DNA of 64,000 bases from Arenibacter sp. F26102 (lineage in GTDB: Bacteria > Bacteroidota > Bacteroidia > Flavobacteriales > Flavobacteriaceae), in NCBI RefSeq assembly GCF_023015865.1, contig NZ_JALKBC010000004.1:124770-188769 (forward strand), in the 5' to 3' direction. Under the pieces are notes generated by a model. That model was not told the DNA's origin, did no database searches, and saw only the letters and a program-made list of their open reading frames with translations. Position numbers and translations under genes: made by a program. This document shows positions 49,592-60,038 of this stretch, piece by piece (within the stretch, counting starts at the first letter, position 1; every line of letters starts with the position of its first letter).

Positions 49592-52500
49592 TTGCTTGCT
49601 CGTTTTAATTGAAATTCCTTTTTCCAGCTGTACAATACCGGAACAATAAAATAGGAGGTGATATCTATGACCATCCCACCGAAAATGGGGATTGCCATGG
49701 GAATCATAATATCACTGCCTTTTCCTGTAGAGGTCATTACAGGCAAGAGGGCAAGGATTGTAGTGACTGTTGTCATTAAACAGGGTCTAATGCGTTTTCC
49801 GGCCGCCTCCAATGCCGCCAATCGGATCCCTTTTTTATCTGTTGGATTTTCACGGTCAAAAGTTTGGGTTAGGTAGGTGGCCATTACTACCCCATCATCT
49901 GTAGCTATACCAAAGAGCGCAATAAATCCTACCCAAACAGCGACACTTAAATTGATGGTTTTCATATTGAATAGATCTCTTAGGTTTTCTCCAAGAAAAC
50001 TAAAGTTTAAGAACCAATCTTGGCCGTAGAGCCATATCATGATGAAACCGCCTGCAAAAGCCACCGCAATTCCCGTAAATACCATGAGGGAGGTTGCTAC
50101 TGATCTAAACTGAAAATACAGTATCAAAAAGATAATTATTAATGCCAACGGAACTACTATGGAAAGAGTCTTTTCCGCACGTAATTGGTTTTCGTAGGTT
50201 CCTGTAAATTGATAATTAATTCCCTTGGGCACCACCAGTTCACCGCTATCTATTTTTCCCTTGATTATGGCCTGTGCATTTTCCACAACGTTTACTTCTG
50301 CGAAGCCATCTAGTTTATCGAACAAAACATAGCCAATTAGGAAGGTGTCTTCACTTTTAATGACTTGTGGCCCCTGTTCGTATCTAATATTTACCAATTG
50401 GCCCAATGGCACAGGACTCCCTTTTTCAACCGGAACATAGATGTTTTCTAGATCTGATGGATTTTCCCGTAATTCCCGTGGATAACGAACCCTTATAGAG
50501 TACCGTTCCCGTCCTTCCACCGTCTGTGTCAAGGGCATGCCGCCCACTGCTACCTGCAGAATTTCCTGTACATCCATTATAGATATACCATAGCGGGCAA
50601 GTTGATTGCGATCGATATCAATTAATAAATAGGGCTTACCAACAATACGGTCTGCAAATACGGCTTGTTCTTTTACGCCATCTACCTGTTTAAGAATCTT
50701 TTCCAACTCCAGTCCAAAGGCTTCTATTTCCCGTAAATCCTGACCCTTCACTTTGATTCCCATTGGTGCACGCATGCCCGTTTGCAACATCACCAAACGT
50801 GTTTCTATGGGTTGCAATTTAGGAGCAGAAGTAACACCTGGCAATTTTGTTACGCTAACTATTTCATTCCAGATATCGTCCGGCGAATTTATTTTTGGTC
50901 GCCAGTTTCTATAATATTCGCCTTTGTTGTCAGCAACAAGCTCATCTCTTGTCGCCGTTGTTTGCAATTGGGACTCTTCATAATGTATGTCATCGTCCAA
51001 TTCATTATTGGGATTAATAATAAAATTGCCATTTTTCAGTACAAACAGGCCATCCTCGTTTATTTGATAACGCTGTCGCTCCCCAGCCGAATTTCGCATG
51101 TACTCCGATTTGGACTGAATTACATTTTCGTACATGGAAAGCGGTGCGGGGTCCAAGGCCGACTCTGTTCGTCCGGATTTACCTACAACGGTTTCAATTT
51201 CCGGAATGCTCGCCACCGCCATATCAAGCTGCTGCAGCACGCGTTTATTCTCTTCTACTCCTGCATGAGGCATAGAAGTTGGCATTAATAGAAATGAACC
51301 TTCGTTCAGGGAGGGCATGAATTCCTTGCCCGTATTTTTCATAATAATAAATCCCAAGGTCAAAACCGTTGTTGGAATAATCAAGAAGAGGAGTTTGTTC
51401 TCCAAGGCCCATTGTAGAATTCTGGAATAGTAGTTTCTGAAAATAGAGAAAGTTCCCAACAGTCCAAAGCAGATAATACTAACAAAGATCAAGTTCATGA
51501 CTATGCTTCGATCAAAGCCAAGGGGTCTCCAATAAACGGCAAGAAGTAATACAATGGCAACAGCCGATATAATAATATTGAACAAATTTGCTCTTTTAGG
51601 CGAAACTTTCCCTTTTATGCCCAAAAACGCAGTGGCTGCAAAAGCTATAAGAATAAGTCCCAGCCAATAACCGTAAAAAATTGCTGTGAAACCAAGTGCA
51701 ACCAGAACAACATTAAGAACATATTTGGAATTTAATTTGAGGTTATTTTTCTTAAAGAATACTGCTGCAAAAGGGGGAATTAAAAACAGTGCTATGATCA
51801 GTGAGGCCGTAAGTGCCATGGTTTTGGTGAAAGCCAGGGGACGGAAAAGTTTCCCTTCCGCACCTATCATGGTAAAGACGGGCAAAAAACTAATAATAGT
51901 GGTAAGTACAGCGGTTAAAATGGCACCGGAAACTTCTGAAGTGGCGTTATAGATAATTTCGTTGATCGTGTATTCGGTTCCATCTTCGCTATGTCGCAAT
52001 TTCTCATCTTCCAAATGTCTTATCATATTTTCGGCGAGAATTACCCCAACATCCACCATAGTCCCGATTGCTATGGCAATTCCGGATAGGGCAACAATAT
52101 TGGCATCCACATTAAAAAGCTTCATGGTAACAAAAACCATTAATACGGCTACTGGCAATAAACCGGAAATAAGAATGGAAGCTCGTAAATTGAATATCAT
52201 TACAATAATGACGAGGATAGTAATCAGTATTTCCAAGGTCAATGCTTCATTAAGTGTCCCCAAGGTTTCTTGTATCAATTCCGTTCTGTCATAGAAGGGT
52301 ACAATGGTCACTTGCGAAGTCCTACCGTCCTCCAACTGCTTTGATGGTAGTCCAGTAGCCAACTCCTCGATTTGTTTTTTTACATTGTTAATGACCTCTA
52401 AAGGGTTTGAGCCATACCTTGCTACTACTACCCCACCAACTACTTCGGCACCTTCCTTGTCCAATATTCCACGACGCGGGGCCGGCCCCATATGTACCTT

Positions 52501-53340
52501 CCCCAAATCCTTAATACGAAGGGAAGTGAAATTTTCAGAACTTACTACTGCATTCTCAATATCCTCAATAGACTCAACATAGCCAAGGCCACGTACCAAG
52601 TATTCGGCTCGATTAATTTCCAAGGTTTGAGCGCCTATATCCTGATTGGATTTTTTAACGGCTTTTACAATATCGCTCAGGCTTATATTGTACTGCCGCA
52701 TTATTTCAGGATTTACGTCCACCTGATATTCCTTTACATACCCGCCAATGGAGGCTACTTCTGAAACTCCTGCAGCAGAAGAAAGCGCATACTTTACATA
52801 ATAGTCCTGAATACTTCGCAATTCTTGAAGATCCCACCCCCCGGTAACATTACCCTCTTTATCGCGACCTTCCAGCGTATACCAAAAGATCTGGCCCAGG
52901 CCAGTAGCATCCGGACCTAGAGCTGGATTTACATTGTCTGGCAAGAGTCCGTTGGGTAAGGAATTCAGTTTTTCCAGGATCCTACTTCGCGACCAATAGA
53001 ATTCAATATCCTCTTCAAAAATTATGTAGATACTGGAAAAACCGAACATAGAGGAGCTACGGATAGTCTTTACACCCGGGATTCCCAATAACGAGGAGGT
53101 AAGTGGATAGGTAATTTGATCCTCTATATCCTGAGGGGAACGTCCTTCCCATTTGGTAAAAACTATTTGCTGATTTTCACCTATATCGGGAATGGCATCC
53201 ACGGCAACTGGATCTGTGGGCAAAAACCCTGTGTCCCAATTAAAAGGTGCGTTCACAATGCCCCAGCCTACAAAAAGAGTAAGCATTAGAACTGCAACGA
53301 GTTTGTTTTCTATTAGAAATTTTATGCCTTTGTTCAGCAT
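49588..53340 (-). CDS. cusA: CusA-type heavy-metal RND efflux pump
   Basis: A 1250-residue inner-membrane RND transporter of the HME group. Seen: INAPFNWDTGFLPTDPVAVD near the N terminus, the porter-domain TKWEGRSPQDIEDQITYPLT, the transmembrane charged motif GIAIAIGTMVDVGVILAENM in helix 4, and the C-terminal helix cluster (GIATDDGVVMATYLTQTFD). Cu(I) binding by a methionine triad is expected. It is about 200 residues longer than E. coli CusA; the extra sequence lies mostly around residues 720-830, with NGNFIINPNNELDDD, as in other Bacteroidota members. It leads the cus operon. Confidence 0.93.
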   Translation of the reverse strand: MLNKGIKFLIENKLVAVLMLTLFVGWGIVNAPFNWDTGFLPTDPVAVDAIPDIGENQQIVFTKWEGRSPQDIEDQITYPLTSSLLGIPGVKTIRSSSMFGFSSIYIIFEEDIEFYWSRSRILEKLNSLPNGLLPDNVNPALGPDATGLGQIFWYTLEGRDKEGNVTGGWDLQELRSIQDYYVKYALSSAAGVSEVASIGGYVKEYQVDVNPEIMRQYNISLSDIVKAVKKSNQDIGAQTLEINRAEYLVRGLGYVESIEDIENAVVSSENFTSLRIKDLGKVHMGPAPRRGILDKEGAEVVGGVVVARYGSNPLEVINNVKKQIEELATGLPSKQLEDGRTSQVTIVPFYDRTELIQETLGTLNEALTLEILITILVIIVMIFNLRASILISGLLPVAVLMVFVTMKLFNVDANIVALSGIAIAIGTMVDVGVILAENMIRHLEDEKLRHSEDGTEYTINEIIYNATSEVSGAILTAVLTTIISFLPVFTMIGAEGKLFRPLAFTKTMALTASLIIALFLIPPFAAVFFKKNNLKLNSKYVLNVVLVALGFTAIFYGYWLGLILIAFAATAFLGIKGKVSPKRANLFNIIISAVAIVLLLAVYWRPLGFDRSIVMNLIFVSIICFGLLGTFSIFRNYYSRILQWALENKLLFLIIPTTVLTLGFIIMKNTGKEFMPSLNEGSFLLMPTSMPHAGVEENKRVLQQLDMAVASIPEIETVVGKSGRTESALDPAPLSMYENVIQSKSEYMRNSAGERQRYQINEDGLFVLKNGNFIINPNNELDDDIHYEESQLQTTATRDELVADNKGEYYRNWRPKINSPDDIWNEIVSVTKLPGVTSAPKLQPIETRLVMLQTGMRAPMGIKVKGQDLREIEAFGLELEKILKQVDGVKEQAVFADRIVGKPYLLIDIDRNQLARYGISIMDVQEILQVAVGGMPLTQTVEGRERYSIRVRYPRELRENPSDLENIYVPVEKGSPVPLGQLVNIRYEQGPQVIKSEDTFLIGYVLFDKLDGFAEVNVVENAQAIIKGKIDSGELVVPKGINYQFTGTYENQLRAEKTLSIVVPLALIIIFLILYFQFRSVATSLMVFTGIAVAFAGGFIMIWLYGQDWFLNFSFLGENLRDLFNMKTINLSVAVWVGFIALFGIATDDGVVMATYLTQTFDRENPTDKKGIRLAALEAAGKRIRPCLMTTVTTILALLPVMTSTGKGSDIMIPMAIPIFGGMVIDITSYFIVPVLYSWKKEFQLKRASK

Positions 53341-53415
53341 GGATTCTGGTTATTAGACAGTTATACATTTTTGTATTGATGGGCGTACAGCATATTGAAC
53401 GCAACAAAAGTTGCC

Positions 53416-53460
53416 CATTACGGTAATACCGTTGGGCTATATCCCGATGGTTATCGGGAA
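53416..53460. repeat. Two short hairpins upstream of cusA
   Basis: ACGGTAATACCGT at 53420-53432 and TCCCGATGGTTATCGGGA at 53442-53459 are both inverted repeats, without T-runs. The TCCCGAT...ATCGGGA type is common between flavobacterial genes. A terminator or mRNA-stabilising role is possible. Confidence 0.5.
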
Positions 53461-53471
53461 CTGTCTAAAAA

Positions 53472-53888
53472 TCAAATTAAATATAACTCGTATAGAACCT
53501 GCACGTCCCGTTTGAGAAAGGGCGGCGAATAATCCTTGAAAGATTGGATGTTTTCATCAAAGCCATCAAAAAGATTTATATACGAGTAAAGAAATGCAGC
53601 AACAAATGTCTGTTGCTCAAAAGTAAGTTTATCAAATGAAATTTTAAGGTCTTGATTTGCTTCTTTGACCAATTGGTGTTCGGTACAGCAAGATTTTGAG
53701 GTAATTTTGGTTTCGCAATCTTGTAAGGGCTGTTCTTTTTCCATGCCACAGCTATCGGCACTGCTATAGAAGGAAAGATCAACCAAAGACGTTCCACAAT
53801 AATGCATATCCATGGTAAACGACATTGTAGTAAACATAACCACAAATGCCATGGAAACCGCCAATACCTTATGGAAGACTTTTTTCAT
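53472..53888 (-). CDS. HYC_CC_PP family copper-associated protein
   Basis: A 138-residue secreted protein with a signal peptide (VLAVSMAFVVMFTTMSF). The mature part carries MDMHYCGTSLVDLSFYSSAD, SCGME, KITSKSCCTEHQLV and a C-terminal SPPFLKRDVQVLYELYLI, which gives the HYC...CC...PP pattern of this Bacteroidota family. It typically precedes copper efflux genes. A copper-binding periplasmic role is likely from the Cys and His residues. It lies 130 bases upstream of cusA and is first in the island. Confidence 0.88.
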   Translation of the reverse strand: MKKVFHKVLAVSMAFVVMFTTMSFTMDMHYCGTSLVDLSFYSSADSCGMEKEQPLQDCETKITSKSCCTEHQLVKEANQDLKISFDKLTFEQQTFVAAFLYSYINLFDGFDENIQSFKDYSPPFLKRDVQVLYELYLI

Positions 53889-54223
53889 CTATTGCAAAAT
53901 TACCAAAAAATAATAAGATTAGGTTTTATTAACAAAAGATTAATCCAAAGGATATTAAGCTTCCACGGTCTGGACCATTCAATATTACAGAGAAAATCTC
54001 CACACTTTACATGCCCGTTTGGGAATCATGGAGATTCCTCCAACCTCGCTAAATCAATTATTTAAACTGTATAATGTGGCGTTCATAATTGTATGCTTAC
54101 CAATAGAATTTGGCTCTCTGTATATGAGGGGATATTTTGAAATATAGCCATGTCCAACTAACCTATATAAGCAGTTTACATGAATAATTAATAACTATTC
54201 GTTAAAACACTTAGGTAGTGGCA
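53889..54223. other. Intergenic region between copper and stress islands
   Basis: About 335 AT-rich bases. An 8-base inverted repeat (AATCTCCA...TGGAGATT, 53995-54036) is the only visible structure; no gene is seen. Confidence 0.35.
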
Positions 54224-55729
54224 TCAAGAATTCAGTCCAAAGGCATAATATTGTTTTCCGGGTACATCTTCATAAAGGCCTTCCAACATAACGCCTCCTT
54301 TTTTGTTTTCCAGGGATGCAACAAATTCCTTTATATTGGTCACTTTTTTACCATCTACATGGGTAATAATGAAGCCAGAACGCATTTGGGTATATTGCCT
54401 TAAAAGACCGGGATATAAGTTAGTGATTCTGACGCCACCATCAATCTGCAACTTATTGGCCGTTTTTTTATCGAGGGTTTCAAAATCGGCACCCAGAAAA
54501 TTAAGCATTTCTACATTTTCACTTTTGGTTATTTCCGTTGTACCTTTTACGTTTGCGAGGGTAACCTGAAATTCCTTCTCTTTCCCTTTTCGATCAACAA
54601 CAATGGATAACTTATCTCCAGGTCTGTGACGGGCAATAATTTCCTGTAATTTGGGAGAAGTGATAACGTTTGTTCCATTAACCTTGACAATAACATCTCC
54701 CGGCTTTATGCCAGCCTTTTCTGCGGCACTATCCTCACCCACGTTTTCAACCCATACTCCTTTAATAAAATCAATATCTTTTTCCTTCGCCAGATTACCA
54801 TTCATAGTAACTATGGTAACGCCCAACATGCCACGCTGAACGCTGCCATATTTCAAAAGGTCCGACACCACTTTTGTGACAATGTTGCTGGGTATTGCAA
54901 ACCCATATCCGGTGTAACTTCCCGTACTGGTGGCTATTGCGGTATTGATGCCCACAATTTTCCCCTCTAAGTCTACTAGAGCTCCTCCACTATTCCCAGG
55001 GTTAATAGCCGCATCTGTCTGTATAAAACTCTCGATGGCAAATTTCTCCTGGTTGATATTGATGTTACGTCCTTTGGCACTTACAATACCTGCTGTTACG
55101 GTTGAATATAGACTATATGGGTTTCCTACAGCTAATACCCACTCCCCTATTTCCACATCATCCGAATCAACAAAGGACAAGGCTTTTAGGTTTTCGGCTT
55201 GTATCTGTAACAAGGCCAGATCCGTAGTTGGGTCGGCACCTATTACTACAGCTTTGAAGGTTTCGTTGTTATGTAAGGTAACCTCCAATTCCGTGGCATT
55301 ATTAATTACATGGTTATTGGTTACGATATGGCCCTTAACATCAATAACTACGCCAGACCCAGAACCGTGTAGGGGTTGTTGGGGCAAATTGTCCGGAGAT
55401 TGAAAACGGTCTCCAAAAAAATCCTTGAAAATATCCGGTAGATCGCGTGGCGCAATATTGGTACTGTTGTTGGAGCGGGTTTGGGTAGATCTAATATGGA
55501 CCACCCCGTCCAGTACCTTCTTTGCGGTCTCAGTAAAATCTACGGGACCGCCTTTGAATGCCTTGATATTTTCTATGGCCGATTCTTTATTTTCCCTATT
55601 CTCAACGTAAAATTGTCCTTCTTCCTTTTCAACAATTGCCTCTAAGCTATTGCCTTCCTTACAAGAGGATAAAACGCTTAATAAAGTCGTAAATATTAGT
55701 ATTACAATACTGAAATTAACCTTTTTCAT
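54224..55729 (-). CDS. Do/DegP-family serine protease lipoprotein (HtrA)
   Basis: A 501-residue protein. Lipoprotein signal with Cys23 (LLSVLSSCKEG). A trypsin-like domain carries the catalytic triad His140 (TNNHVI), Asp170 (TTDLALLQI) and Ser247 (NPGNSGGALV). Two PDZ domains follow (GVWVENVGEDSAAEKAGIKP, and a second near RITNLYPGLLRQYTQMRSGF). It degrades or refolds misfolded envelope proteins. Ordinarily HtrA is periplasmic; the lipobox suggests membrane anchoring. It sits in a stress-type island with FtsH and BON proteins. Confidence 0.93.
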   Translation of the reverse strand: MKKVNFSIVILIFTTLLSVLSSCKEGNSLEAIVEKEEGQFYVENRENKESAIENIKAFKGGPVDFTETAKKVLDGVVHIRSTQTRSNNSTNIAPRDLPDIFKDFFGDRFQSPDNLPQQPLHGSGSGVVIDVKGHIVTNNHVINNATELEVTLHNNETFKAVVIGADPTTDLALLQIQAENLKALSFVDSDDVEIGEWVLAVGNPYSLYSTVTAGIVSAKGRNININQEKFAIESFIQTDAAINPGNSGGALVDLEGKIVGINTAIATSTGSYTGYGFAIPSNIVTKVVSDLLKYGSVQRGMLGVTIVTMNGNLAKEKDIDFIKGVWVENVGEDSAAEKAGIKPGDVIVKVNGTNVITSPKLQEIIARHRPGDKLSIVVDRKGKEKEFQVTLANVKGTTEITKSENVEMLNFLGADFETLDKKTANKLQIDGGVRITNLYPGLLRQYTQMRSGFIITHVDGKKVTNIKEFVASLENKKGGVMLEGLYEDVPGKQYYAFGLNS

Positions 55730-55872
55730 AACTATTATTTTTTCTTTAACACTCTGATCTCATTTAACTGTTCATTTGAATTACATGTTGTAAGCAACAG
55801 TTTCTATATAAAGATTTTGACTGTAACACCCTGACACGAAGTAGGATGTTGGTGATTTTTCTTCACTTTTCT

Positions 55873-56286
55873 CTAGTTACTTCGGTCTGTACCCCTGCTG
55901 ATTCCTGAACTATTTCGATTGCTCCTGCCCCTACTGGCATTATGTTCCTCGTGGTATCTACGGATATCATCCTTTCGATATCCTTTAATCCTCTCGTACT
56001 TGGTTCGTCTTAGGTCCAAATGGCTATATCTTGGCGGTAAAACCTTGCGCCGTACCCAAACATTCCCTTCCAAATAGATATAAGTGCGGGCCGATAGGTC
56101 ATAGTAAAAACGATAGTTCGGAAAATATACGTAGCGAACCACCTCTAACCGGTTTGGGTAGAACCAAGGCGGGGGCGGTGGGTTTACCCCTGTGGTAAGG
56201 ACCATTGGGCCACAGCTGGTTAAGGCCATAAAAATTAATAATATGGGAATTAGTAATCTTGATTTAAGCAGCATTCTAGTCTTCAT
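55873..56286 (-). CDS. Hypothetical lipoprotein
   Basis: A 137-residue protein with lipoprotein signal (IPILLIFMALTSCGPMVL, Cys25), a proline run (VNPPPPPWFYPN), an aromatic mid-part (VYFPNYRFYYDLSARTYIYL) and a basic tail rich in Arg and Ser (KDDIRRYHEEHNASRGRSNR). Not recognised. An ACATCAT-type motif lies 55 bases upstream. Confidence 0.7.
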   Translation of the reverse strand: MKTRMLLKSRLLIPILLIFMALTSCGPMVLTTGVNPPPPPWFYPNRLEVVRYVYFPNYRFYYDLSARTYIYLEGNVWVRRKVLPPRYSHLDLRRTKYERIKGYRKDDIRRYHEEHNASRGRSNRNSSGISRGTDRSN

Positions 56287-56336
56287 TACAACAAGAACTT
56301 TGAAAACAAAATAAAGGCTTATATACAGGTCAAGAA

Positions 56337-56356
56337 ATGACTTACATCATTCTGAT
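56337..56356. promoter_or_regulatory. ACATCAT-type motif between lipoprotein and ftsH
   Basis: ATGACTTACATCATTCTGAT lies between the divergent lipoprotein and ftsH genes. It resembles GCTGACCTACATCATTTTC at 58706 and ACTGATATAGATCATTTGG at 59833. Confidence 0.45.
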
Positions 56357-56553
56357 AATAATTCTACCAATAAAATTGGATAGCCTATAAAGGCCAAGCT
56401 CTCAATATGTTGGAAAACCGTCATATATCAATAGTGAAGTTAATTGGGATCGGTTCCCTATGACCGAAATCATTTTGAGAGCGAATAACAAGATATATAT
56501 TTGGAATAGGGTATTGGCTATGGGCTTAAATTTATTTAGAATTTTACTTGAAA

Positions 56554-58518
56554 ATGGAGAAGCCGTTAAAAAAAGGATCGGATTCGGATCCGTCGGGAAA
56601 TAATAATCCAAAATCCCCTCCGGGGGGTTATGGATATGGTTTGTTCTATATTATTATGTTGGGCTTACTGTTGTTATTTTCCCTTTTAACCAATCCAATG
56701 ACCAGTAGCAGGGAGATAACCTGGTCGTTCCTCCAAGATTCCCTTTTGGTAAAGAAGCAGGTTAACAAAATAGTTGTCGTTAATAAGGAAGTCGCTGAAA
56801 TATACCTTAAACCTGAACTTTCCGGGGAAGATACCCAACAGCCTATTTCCAATAAGCTATATAGGGCTGTTGAGACACCGCAATACTATATGAATATTGG
56901 TACGGTAGACATTTTTGAACAAAAATTACAAAATGCCCAACAGAATTTCCCTTCATCAGATAAAATTGAAATACGATATCAGACACGTACAAGTTGGGTC
57001 GGCATTCTTTCCTGGTTGCTGCCTTTTGGATTCATCATTTTGTTTTGGTTGTACATACTTAGAAGAACCGGCGGAGGTACTAGTGGAAGTGGTACCGGCA
57101 GTTCACTCTTTAATTTCGGCAAATCCAATGCCAGACTTATGGAAAAGGGAAGCACAAGTTCGGCGACATTTAAGGACATAGCGGGTCTTAAAGAGGCCAA
57201 GACCGAGATTATGGAGGTGGTAGATTTTTTAAAAAACCCTGAAACCTATACAAAATTGGGAGCAAAAATTCCCAAAGGAGTCATGCTTGTAGGGCCTCCA
57301 GGAACGGGAAAAACATTGATGGCCAAGGCGGTAGCCGGTGAAGCCGGGGTTCCCTTTTTCTCTATGTCGGGGTCGGAATTCGTGGAAATGTTCGTAGGGG
57401 TCGGTGCTTCAAGGGTCCGAGATCTGTTTAAGCGAGCCAAGGAAAAGGCCCCAAGTATTATTTTTATTGATGAAATAGATGCCGTGGGTCGTTCCAGGGG
57501 TAAACTAAATGCCTTTCAGGCCAACGATGAGCGCGAAAGTACCTTAAACCAATTGTTAACGGAACTGGATGGTTTCGGGCCCAATACCGGGGTAATTGTA
57601 CTGGCCGCTACCAACCGCCCCGACGTACTTGACAAGGCATTGTTGCGCCCAGGAAGGTTTGATCGTCATATTTATTTGGAACTACCTACCAAGGTAGAAC
57701 GCATAGAGATTTTTGGAGTACACTTACGCCCCTTGAAACTTTCAAAAAATGTTGATGTTGAGCTACTGGCCAAATTAAGTCCTGGATTTTCTGGTGCCGA
57801 TATAGCCAATATTTGCAATGAAGCCGCATTGATCGCTGCCCGTAAAAAAAAGAAGACTGTGGAACAATCAGATTTTATGGAGGCCAGGGATCGGATCATT
57901 GGGGGGATGGAGCGGAAGAGCAAGATAATCTCTCCTCAGGAAAAGCAGATTGTTGCCCATCATGAAGCTGGCCATGCCGTGGTAAGCTGGTATTTAAAAA
58001 ATGTGGATTCTTTGGTCAAGGTCTCTATAATACCTCGTGGAAAATCATTGGGTGCCGCATGGTACCTACCACAAGAACGACAAATTGTGACCAAAGGACA
58101 ATTTCTGGACCAGATTTGTGCTTCCCTTGGAGGCCGTGCCGCCGAGGAAATTATTTTTAACGAAATCTCATCCGGTGCATTGGACGACTTGGAAAAAGTA
58201 ACCAAGCAGGCCTATACCATGGTTGCCTATTACGGATTGGATGAAGAAATAGGCCCGATCAGCTTCTATGATTCCACGGGTCAAAATGAACGAATGTTCG
58301 GCAAGCCATACAGTGAAAATATGGCTCAAAAAATAGATGTTGAGGTACAGGATTTGGTAAATACCTCCTATGAAAGAACAAAAGCAATACTACGGGAACA
58401 CAGAACCGAATTGGAAAAACTTGCACAGCTTTTATTGGAACAAGAGGTCGTAGAAAAAGAAGAGCTCGAAAACATTCTTGGCAAACGGGAAATGGAACCA
58501 TTATTGGAAGATAAATAG
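56554..58518 (+). CDS. ftsH: ATP-dependent zinc metalloprotease FtsH
   Basis: A 654-residue membrane protease from the ATG at 56554; a TTG at 56548 is an alternative. N-terminal transmembrane segment [15 protein letters not shown], a second segment near [20 protein letters not shown], then the AAA+ domain with Walker [14 protein letters not shown], Walker [19 protein letters not shown] and the second region of homology [20 protein letters not shown]. The zinc site is [11 protein letters not shown]. It degrades membrane and misfolded proteins. In this island it is probably an accessory FtsH linked to stress. Confidence 0.94.
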   Translation: MEKPLKKGSDSDPSGNNNPKSPPGGYGYGLFYIIMLGLLLLFSLLTNPMTSSREITWSFLQDSLLVKKQVNKIVVVNKEVAEIYLKPELSGEDTQQPISNKLYRAVETPQYYMNIGTVDIFEQKLQNAQQNFPSSDKIEIRYQTRTSWVGILSWLLPFGFIILFWLYILRRTGGGTSGSGTGSSLFNFGKSNARLMEKGSTSSATFKDIAGLKEAKTEIMEVVDFLKNPETYTKLGAKIPKGVMLVGPPGTGKTLMAKAVAGEAGVPFFSMSGSEFVEMFVGVGASRVRDLFKRAKEKAPSIIFIDEIDAVGRSRGKLNAFQANDERESTLNQLLTELDGFGPNTGVIVLAATNRPDVLDKALLRPGRFDRHIYLELPTKVERIEIFGVHLRPLKLSKNVDVELLAKLSPGFSGADIANICNEAALIAARKKKKTVEQSDFMEARDRIIGGMERKSKIISPQEKQIVAHHEAGHAVVSWYLKNVDSLVKVSIIPRGKSLGAAWYLPQERQIVTKGQFLDQICASLGGRAAEEIIFNEISSGALDDLEKVTKQAYTMVAYYGLDEEIGPISFYDSTGQNERMFGKPYSENMAQKIDVEVQDLVNTSYERTKAILREHRTELEKLAQLLLEQEVVEKEELENILGKREMEPLLEDK

Positions 58519-58786
58519 GCACAGCGCCTTCAAATTTGCTGATATACTACAATGAATAATTGCAATCTTCTAGGAAGTTTGGTCATGAAACCCTTTTATT
58601 CCATCTAATGATACAGACCATAAAGAGCAGCTATGGACAGTAGTTCCAATGACCTTTCAGAAGTTACCCTCTATTAAAGATTTATGTTAAAATTGTACGG
58701 CGCTGACCTACATCATTTTCAAATGTAATGGTAGGGTATATATTGGCAGCATCAGTATTAATAATTTAACAAAAATATATAACATC
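58519..58786 (+). other. Promoter region of BON protein 1
   Basis: About 265 bases with the motif GCTGACCTACATCATTTTC at 58706-58724, 60 bases upstream of the BON gene. No other feature recognised. Confidence 0.4.
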
Positions 58787-59479
58787 ATGAAAACAGATGC
58801 AAAGATTAAGGAAGATGTCTTGGAAGAATTGGCGTGGCAACCAGATATTGATGAGACCGATATAGGGGTTATAGTTCAAAATGGAGTGGTTACCCTAAGT
58901 GGAGTTGTTGACAGTTACTCAAAAAAAATGGCAGCTGAAAAGGCGGTAAAGGGAGTTTTTGGAGTAAAGGCACTTGCCGGGGATATTGAAGTGAAATTTG
59001 GTGATGATTATAAAAAAACGGATAAGGAAATTGCCAAGGCGGTTGTTAATGCCTTTGAATGGAATAATTCCATACCCGAAAAGGATATTGAGGTAAAGGT
59101 GGAGAATGGTTGGGTCTATCTTTCAGGGGAAGTTAAATGGGAGCACGAGAAAACAGCTGCAAAAAAGGCAATTCAGGATTTGATCGGGGTAGTCAAGGTT
59201 ATTAACAGTATTGTTATCAAGCAGGATACAAAGCCTAAGGAGGTAAAAGATGTTAAGCCTTCTGAAGTAAGTGAACAAATAAAAAAAGCGTTCGAGCGTT
59301 CTGCTGAAATTGATGCCAAAAAAATCACTGTTTTAACAGACGGTCATACCGTTACACTTCAGGGCAAGGTGCATTCCATAAAGGAAAGAGAGGATGCAGA
59401 ATCTGCCGCTTACAAGGCACCAGGAGTGTTTGAGGTGAAAAATGAACTCAAGGTTCAGTACTATACCGAGTATGCCTAA
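58787..59479 (+). CDS. Triple-BON-domain protein 1
   Basis: A 230-residue soluble protein of three BON domains: residues about 1-68 (TDIGVIVQNGVVTLSGVVDS), 78-145 (EVKVENGWVYLSGEVKWEHE) and 160-228 (ITVLTDGHTVTLQGKVHSIK). BON domains bind phospholipid or protein partners and occur in osmotic-stress proteins such as OsmY. No signal peptide is present, so it is probably cytoplasmic. A terminator follows. A second, very similar gene is 560 bases downstream. Confidence 0.9.
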   Translation: MKTDAKIKEDVLEELAWQPDIDETDIGVIVQNGVVTLSGVVDSYSKKMAAEKAVKGVFGVKALAGDIEVKFGDDYKKTDKEIAKAVVNAFEWNNSIPEKDIEVKVENGWVYLSGEVKWEHEKTAAKKAIQDLIGVVKVINSIVIKQDTKPKEVKDVKPSEVSEQIKKAFERSAEIDAKKITVLTDGHTVTLQGKVHSIKEREDAESAAYKAPGVFEVKNELKVQYYTEYA

Positions 59480-59532
59480 GGCTTAAATTTCAATTTCCGG
59501 TGGTTGCTGCCCAAACCTTACTGGAATTGAAA

Positions 59533-59572
59533 CGGCCCTGGTCCAATTTGTTGGTCAGGGCTTTTTTTGTTC
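59533..59572 (+). terminator. Rho-independent terminator after BON protein 1
   Basis: GGCCCTGGTCCA and TTGGTCAGGGC around an ATTTG loop, followed by a run of seven T, 55 bases after the stop. Confidence 0.85.
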
Positions 59573-60038
59573 CATTATTTAAAGGTCAATCTTGCTTTTT
59601 TTGTGTGTGAGATTTTTTGACAGTCCAACCTTTATACTCCGCTCTGGTGAGGTCAGGAAGTAGAAATTCTTATTTCGTCTTTAATTGCATAGTTATTTAG
59701 GCCCGTAGGTTTAATTCTGGTCATAAGTTCCATTCACAGCAAATTATTGGGATGGATTAATATTAGGATGTCTCTGCCAAGATAAAATTTATGTCATATG
59801 GAATAAGGTGATGGATATAATTTTTTTTTAATACTGATATAGATCATTTGGAAAAAATAACTGGCAACCTAATTTTATGGAAGCTTATTGATTTACTTAC
59901 TAAGTGAGATTTGAATATACGGACACTTGCATGTCCGGTCCGTTCAGGCGGGCGACTAAATATTATTAGAGGTAAGTGTCCCGTACCCTATAGGCTAACC
60001 CCTAGGTTGTTGTTTAATCAAAATAAAAATATAAGAAG
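59573..60038 (+). other. Intergenic region between BON genes
   Basis: About 465 bases. It contains the ACTGATATAGATCATTTGG motif at 59833 and the short REP-like element at 59897-59955. The rest shows no gene. Confidence 0.45.
59897..59955. repeat. REP-like element (short form)
   Basis: TAAGTGAGATTTGAATATAC at 59897 and CCGTTCAGGCGGGCGACTAA at 59939 frame a short core (ACACTTGCATGTCCGG). The same flanks frame the longer cluster at 42379-42514. Confidence 0.7.

Noticed and set aside
50782-51288. Plus-strand frame of 168 codons opposite cusA
   Set aside because: Antisense to cusA, with no recognisable domain.
54930-55403. Plus-strand frame of 157 codons opposite the HtrA gene
   Set aside because: Antisense to the catalytic domain of the protease; no start context and no homology recognised.
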